A stretch of 64,000 nucleotides of DNA. Origin: JBBQBM01 sp964554485 (GTDB lineage Bacteria > Patescibacteriota > Saccharimonadia > Saccharimonadales > JAGQMS01). Each line of letters opens with the position of its first letter. Position 1 is the stretch's first letter. The stretch is taken from assembly GCA_964554485.1 (NCBI GenBank), contig CAZKOX010000002.1, positions 1 to 64,000 of the forward strand, given 5' to 3'. Positions 60,526 to 64,000 of the stretch are shown piece after piece. Below the pieces are notes generated by a model. It was not told the origin of the DNA. It worked only from the letters and a program-made list of their open reading frames with translations, and ran no database searches. The translations under genes and the position numbers were made by a program.

Positions 60526-60795
60526 ATGAGCGTACCAATTCAACCACTTGCTGATTATGTAGTCGCCAAGGGCGAGGAAGCAGCCAGTAAAACCGCTAGT
60601 GGACTTTATCTGCCAGACGCCGCTACAGAAAAGCCAAAAACAGCAAAAGTGTTAGCACTCGGTGAAGATGTTAGTCGAGTAAAAATCGGCGACAAGATTA
60701 TCTATAAGAGCTTTAGTACTACCGATGTTAAAGTCGGAGCCGACGAATATATCTTAGTAAAAGAAGAAGACATTATTGCAACTGTAATTCGCTAG
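60526..60795 (+). CDS. groES: Co-chaperonin GroES
   Basis: 89 residues: IQPLADYVVAKGEEAASKTASGLYLPDAATEKPKTAKVLALG is the typical N-terminal half with the mobile loop, and DKIIYKSFSTTDVKVGADEYILVKEEDIIATV the closing half. It caps the GroEL ring. SD AAAGGGAG precedes the ATG. First gene of the CIRCE-controlled operon. Confidence 0.96.
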   Translation: MSVPIQPLADYVVAKGEEAASKTASGLYLPDAATEKPKTAKVLALGEDVSRVKIGDKIIYKSFSTTDVKVGADEYILVKEEDIIATVIR

Positions 60796-60815
60796 TCAGC
60801 GAAAGGAGAATTTAT

Positions 60816-62456
60816 ATGGCTAAAAAAGTATTTTATGACGAAGATGCAAGGCGCCGCGTTCTTGCTGGTGCAAAAATTTTATATGAGGCAGTTAAGTCGA
60901 CAATGGGTCCTAAGGGTCGCAATGTAATTATTAGTAAAAGCTATGGTGCGCCAACCGTAACTCACGACGGCGTAACAGTAGCAAAGGGGATTGATATTGC
61001 TGAAGCCGACGACGAAACACTTGGCTACAAGGTTGGCGCTGAGCTTATTAAACAAGCTGCTAGCAAGATGAACGACGTTGCTGGCGACGGTACAACAACC
61101 GTCACTGTTTTGACTTACCATATCTTGAACGAAGCAAACAAACTTATTGCTGCGGGTCACAATCCGATGTTGCTTCGAAAAGGTCTTGAAGCGGCCGCTG
61201 AAGATGTTATTAAAAAGCTAAGTTCTCTAAAAGAAGACATTGCTGGCAAGAAAACCAGGGTTGCTGAGGTAGCCAGTATATCGGCGGGTGACGCTGGTAT
61301 TGGTCAGTTAATTGCTGATGTTATGGCAAAAGTCGGTAAAGACGGAGTTGTTACAGTTGAGGAAGGTCAAGGGTTGCAGCTTGAAAGTGAAGTTGTTGAA
61401 GGGTTTACCTTCGACCGCGGTTTTGTTAGCCCCTACATGGTGACTGACACTGCTCGTATGGAAGCGGTTTATAGCAAACCAGCAGTTCTAGTAACCGACA
61501 AAAAGATATCCAATATTCAAGAATTCCTGCCAATACTTGAAAAGCTAGCCAATGCCGGCAAAAAAGATCTAGTGATTATTGCCGAGGACGTTGATGGTGA
61601 GGCGCTTGGTACGTTGATTCTTAATCGCCTCAAAGGTGTGTTTAATACCGTTGCAGTTAAGGCGCCATCTTTTGGTGATCGTCGAGCTGATGTGCTTGAG
61701 GACATTGCGATTTTGACAGGAGGAACGGTTATATCAGAGGACCGTGGAGTTACATTCGAAAATGCTGAAGTTGATATGATCGGCTCAGCTCGCAAAGTTA
61801 TCGTCACAAAAGACGAAACCACTATTATTGAAGGCGCCGGATCGCCAAGTGCTCTTAAGTCGCGAATTGCCCAAATTCATGCTCAGGAAGAATCCGCCAA
61901 GAGTGAATACGACAAAGAAAACTACCAAAAACGAGCTGCAGCGCTAAATGGTAAAGTCGCAGTCATCAAGGTTGGTGGTGCTACGGAAACCGAAATTGAA
62001 GAGAAGAAGTTCCGCGTCGATGATGCCGTGCACGCTGTAAAAGCGGCCATGGAAGAGGGTGTTGTAGCCGGTGGAGGCGTAACATTCATTAACCTTGCGG
62101 CGAGCATAAAAACCGTCAATACCGACGAGGCAACCGTTGCGTCGGGTCGATTGCTACTAAAGAGCGCACTTGACCAGCCGTTTAGAATTTTGATGGAAAA
62201 TGCCGGCGTTAACCCTGACGAATGGTTACCAAAAGTCAAAGCTGGAAAGGCCGGACAAGGCATTAATGTAAATGATCCTAGCAAACTAGTTGACTTAAAA
62301 ACCGCCGGAATCGTTGACCCAGCCAGGGTTAGTCGCGAAGCTGTTCAAAACGCCGTTTCAATTGCTGGCACAAGCATCACCATGGGTGCACTTGTTGTCG
62401 ACATCCCTGAAAAGGCTGCTCCTGCTATGCCTCAGGGCGGCGGTATGGACTACTAA
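60816..62456 (+). CDS. groEL: Chaperonin GroEL
   Basis: 546 residues: KSTMGPKGRNVIISKSYG and VAGDGTTTVTVLTY (ATP-binding), then AEDVDGEALGTLILNRLKG, and EEGVVAGGGVTFINLA are family signatures. The C-terminus ends with the Gly/Met-rich PQGGGMDY in place of the usual GGM repeats. SD AAAGGAG stands before the ATG. 20 nt after groES. It refolds proteins in the cytosol. Confidence 0.97.
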   Translation: MAKKVFYDEDARRRVLAGAKILYEAVKSTMGPKGRNVIISKSYGAPTVTHDGVTVAKGIDIAEADDETLGYKVGAELIKQAASKMNDVAGDGTTTVTVLTYHILNEANKLIAAGHNPMLLRKGLEAAAEDVIKKLSSLKEDIAGKKTRVAEVASISAGDAGIGQLIADVMAKVGKDGVVTVEEGQGLQLESEVVEGFTFDRGFVSPYMVTDTARMEAVYSKPAVLVTDKKISNIQEFLPILEKLANAGKKDLVIIAEDVDGEALGTLILNRLKGVFNTVAVKAPSFGDRRADVLEDIAILTGGTVISEDRGVTFENAEVDMIGSARKVIVTKDETTIIEGAGSPSALKSRIAQIHAQEESAKSEYDKENYQKRAAALNGKVAVIKVGGATETEIEEKKFRVDDAVHAVKAAMEEGVVAGGGVTFINLAASIKTVNTDEATVASGRLLLKSALDQPFRILMENAGVNPDEWLPKVKAGKAGQGINVNDPSKLVDLKTAGIVDPARVSREAVQNAVSIAGTSITMGALVVDIPEKAAPAMPQGGGMDY

Positions 62457-62473
62457 TCTACGCTTGAACAAAA

Positions 62474-62503
62474 TTAGTCCTCGACTAACGTATAATTAGT
62501 TTC
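62474..62503 (+). promoter_or_regulatory. Leaderless murE promoter with adjacent hairpin
   Basis: TATAAT (62491-62496) ends 7 nt before ATG 62504. Just upstream, TTAGTC-CTC-GACTAA (62474-62488) is a small palindrome that could act as an operator or as the groEL 3' hairpin. Confidence 0.5.
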
Positions 62504-63889
62504 ATGAAGAAACTAGTTAAAAGACTTGTTCCTACTCCTGTATTTAAAAAGATTGAACCCTATGGACACCTAGCCGAGGCTGTTTTGCATCAGTCAAAAG
62601 CTGGTTTTCCGGGTCGTTCATTGAAGGTTATTGGCGTTACTGGTACCGACGGCAAGACCAGTACTTGCACTCTAATTACCCAAATGCTTCGAAATGCTGG
62701 CAAAAAGGTCGGCATGATTTCAACTATCTCGATAGATTACGGTGATGGCCGTGGACCACAGGACAATCCATCGCGATTGACCGCTCTCGGCGCAAAGCGT
62801 CTCGCCAGTGCCTTAAAAAAGATGCAACGGGAGCAGGTAGAGTGGCTGGTTTTAGAGGTTACTTCGCATGGTATGGCTCAACATCGAACCTTTGGCGTGC
62901 CATATTACTTTGCGGTAATGACAAATGTCGGGCACGAGCATTTGGACTATCACGGAACATTCGAAAATTATCGCGATGCCAAGCGACGATTGTTCAAAGC
63001 GGCAAACAGAAATAGATCCGGCAGAAGGGTAGGGATTATTAATGCCGAAGACCCATCGGCCAAGCTATTTGCTAGTGATGTCTCCAAGCCTATTACCTAC
63101 GGTACAAAAGAAGCTGATATTAAAGCCGAGAACATCAACCTAACACCAAACGGTTCGAAGTACCGAGTAAAAATTAACAACACGATTTTTCCTCAGGTTG
63201 ATGACTCAGAGTTGAATATCGAGTGCCATTTGCCGGGGAGCTTTAATGTTTATAATTCGCTGGCAGCAGTTACTGCTGGTTTGGTTGCTGGTCTGACAAA
63301 AAAAGAGATCGCCGAGGGAATAGCTAGTTTGCGCGAAGTCGAAGGCCGAATGACCAGAGTTGATTGCGGTCAGGACTTTGCAGTAATTGTTGACTATGCC
63401 CATACACCAGAAAGTTTTGAAAAAATATTGTCAGAAGTTCGACCTCTCACAAACAAGAAGTTAATTTGTGTTTTTGGAAGCGCTGGCCGTCGAGATGAAG
63501 CTAAGCGAGCCGCCCAGGGCGCCATTGCCGGAAAGTTATGCGACACGGTCATAATTTCTGAAGAAGATGACCGTGACATTGATGGTGAAGAGATAATGAA
63601 ACAAATATTGTCTGGGGCAGAGAAAACCGGAAAAGTTTTAGATAAAGACGTATTTATGGTTCACGACCGAGAGGAAGCAATCCAAAAGGCCGTCAATATT
63701 GCTAAGGCTGGGGACATTGTTATGTTACTCGGTAAGGGACATGAAAAATCAATCTTGAGCAACGGCCCGCAAGCCGCCGAATTGCGCCACTTGCCTCAAA
63801 ACGACGACGACGCCAGACGCGTCGTAAAGCGTAAATACGACGAAGTTACAGCCGCAAAACTTGCCATTGCAAATCGTATTAATCAATAG
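62504..63889 (+). CDS. murE: MurE-type UDP-MurNAc-tripeptide synthetase
   Basis: 461 residues, Mur ligase. VIGVTGTDGKTSTCTLITQML is the P-loop, EVTSHGMAQHRTFGVPYYFAVMTNVGHEHLDYHGT the central domain hallmark, LPGSFNVYNSLAA and VDYAHTPESFEKIL the C-terminal domain. The N-terminal uridine-binding domain is shorter than in E. coli MurE (about 495 residues). It adds the third amino acid to UDP-MurNAc-dipeptide; whether Lys or diaminopimelate is not clear, since the DNPR motif typical of Dap enzymes is not seen. Confidence 0.88.
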   Translation: MKKLVKRLVPTPVFKKIEPYGHLAEAVLHQSKAGFPGRSLKVIGVTGTDGKTSTCTLITQMLRNAGKKVGMISTISIDYGDGRGPQDNPSRLTALGAKRLASALKKMQREQVEWLVLEVTSHGMAQHRTFGVPYYFAVMTNVGHEHLDYHGTFENYRDAKRRLFKAANRNRSGRRVGIINAEDPSAKLFASDVSKPITYGTKEADIKAENINLTPNGSKYRVKINNTIFPQVDDSELNIECHLPGSFNVYNSLAAVTAGLVAGLTKKEIAEGIASLREVEGRMTRVDCGQDFAVIVDYAHTPESFEKILSEVRPLTNKKLICVFGSAGRRDEAKRAAQGAIAGKLCDTVIISEEDDRDIDGEEIMKQILSGAEKTGKVLDKDVFMVHDREEAIQKAVNIAKAGDIVMLLGKGHEKSILSNGPQAAELRHLPQNDDDARRVVKRKYDEVTAAKLAIANRINQ

Positions 63890-64000
63890 TTAGGCTTGTA
63901 CAACGGATAAAGCCGCCGCCTTTAAGTAATTCCGTTACTTCTGGCGCATAAATTTTGAGACCACGATTTTCCAGAGCGCTTTTTAATTCAGGAGCATGGC
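63879..64000 (-). CDS. Amidinotransferase / arginine deiminase superfamily, C-terminal fragment
   Basis: The window end shows the last 40 codons of a minus-strand gene: HAPELKSALENRGLKIYAPE, then ELLKGGGFIRCTSLTID and stop. GGG-x3-C at the C-terminus with the catalytic Cys is the signature of DDAH/arginine-deiminase-type enzymes, which release ammonia or amines from guanidino groups. The end overlaps murE by 11 nt. The rest lies outside the window, so the substrate cannot be judged. Confidence 0.65.
   Translation of the reverse strand, partial: HAPELKSALENRGLKIYAPEVTELLKGGGFIRCTSLTID

Overview
The window looks like a chromosome segment of a Patescibacteria/CPR bacterium, most probably Candidatus Saccharibacteria (TM7). 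Reasons: the order jag-yidC-rnpA-rpmH // dnaA-dnaN-recF at a replication origin; a type IV secretion-like (T4SS) cluster with PrgI, TraC-like, VirB4, VirB6-like and many small pilin-like proteins; very short intergenic gaps; many genes that appear to be leaderless; and standard use of TGA as stop, which argues against the UGA-recoding Gracilibacteria/Absconditabacteria. The lineage is inferred from gene content; no 16S rRNA is present.

Layout. (1) 1-20.5 kb: surface glycan locus with GtrA-like protein, GDP-fucose synthesis (fcl at 2.4 kb, gmd at 18.4 kb), a Wzm/Wzt-type ABC exporter, about ten glycosyltransferases including a GT11-type fucosyltransferase, and several methyltransferases. Genes overlap by a few bases in one long run. 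(2) 20.5-23.8 kb: large membrane-anchored cutinase/vWA/PKD protein and a small membrane protein. (3) 23.9-30 kb: origin region, with DnaA-box clusters on both sides of dnaA. (4) 30-44.9 kb: T4SS-like machine on the minus strand, including two proteins carrying peptidoglycan-cleaving domains. It faces six plus-strand pilin-like genes across a 17-bp perfect palindrome that contains both -10 boxes. (5) 44.8-48.4 kb: Hsp20, ComF, four tRNAs, a two-copy structured intergenic element with compensatory changes, and repeated tRNA-Ser 3' ends enclosing strong hairpins. (6) 48.3-64 kb: housekeeping genes (HIT, pyrH, valS, tsaD, femX-like, LysM-CHAP hydrolase, groES-groEL under a CIRCE operator, murE) mixed with unknown genes. 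Two of the unknowns are GC-rich and stand out from their surroundings.

How it fits together. The glycan cluster would make and export a fucose-containing, methyl-capped surface polysaccharide. The T4SS-like machine with its own wall hydrolases, the anchored cutinase-like esterase and the LysM-CHAP enzyme form a plausible envelope toolkit for an epibiont attached to an actinobacterial host; that role is inference. At least fourteen genes have a -10 hexamer 6-11 nt before the start codon, so leaderless expression seems common here, whereas groES, hsp20, gmd, dnaN and the two GC-rich genes have Shine-Dalgarno leaders.
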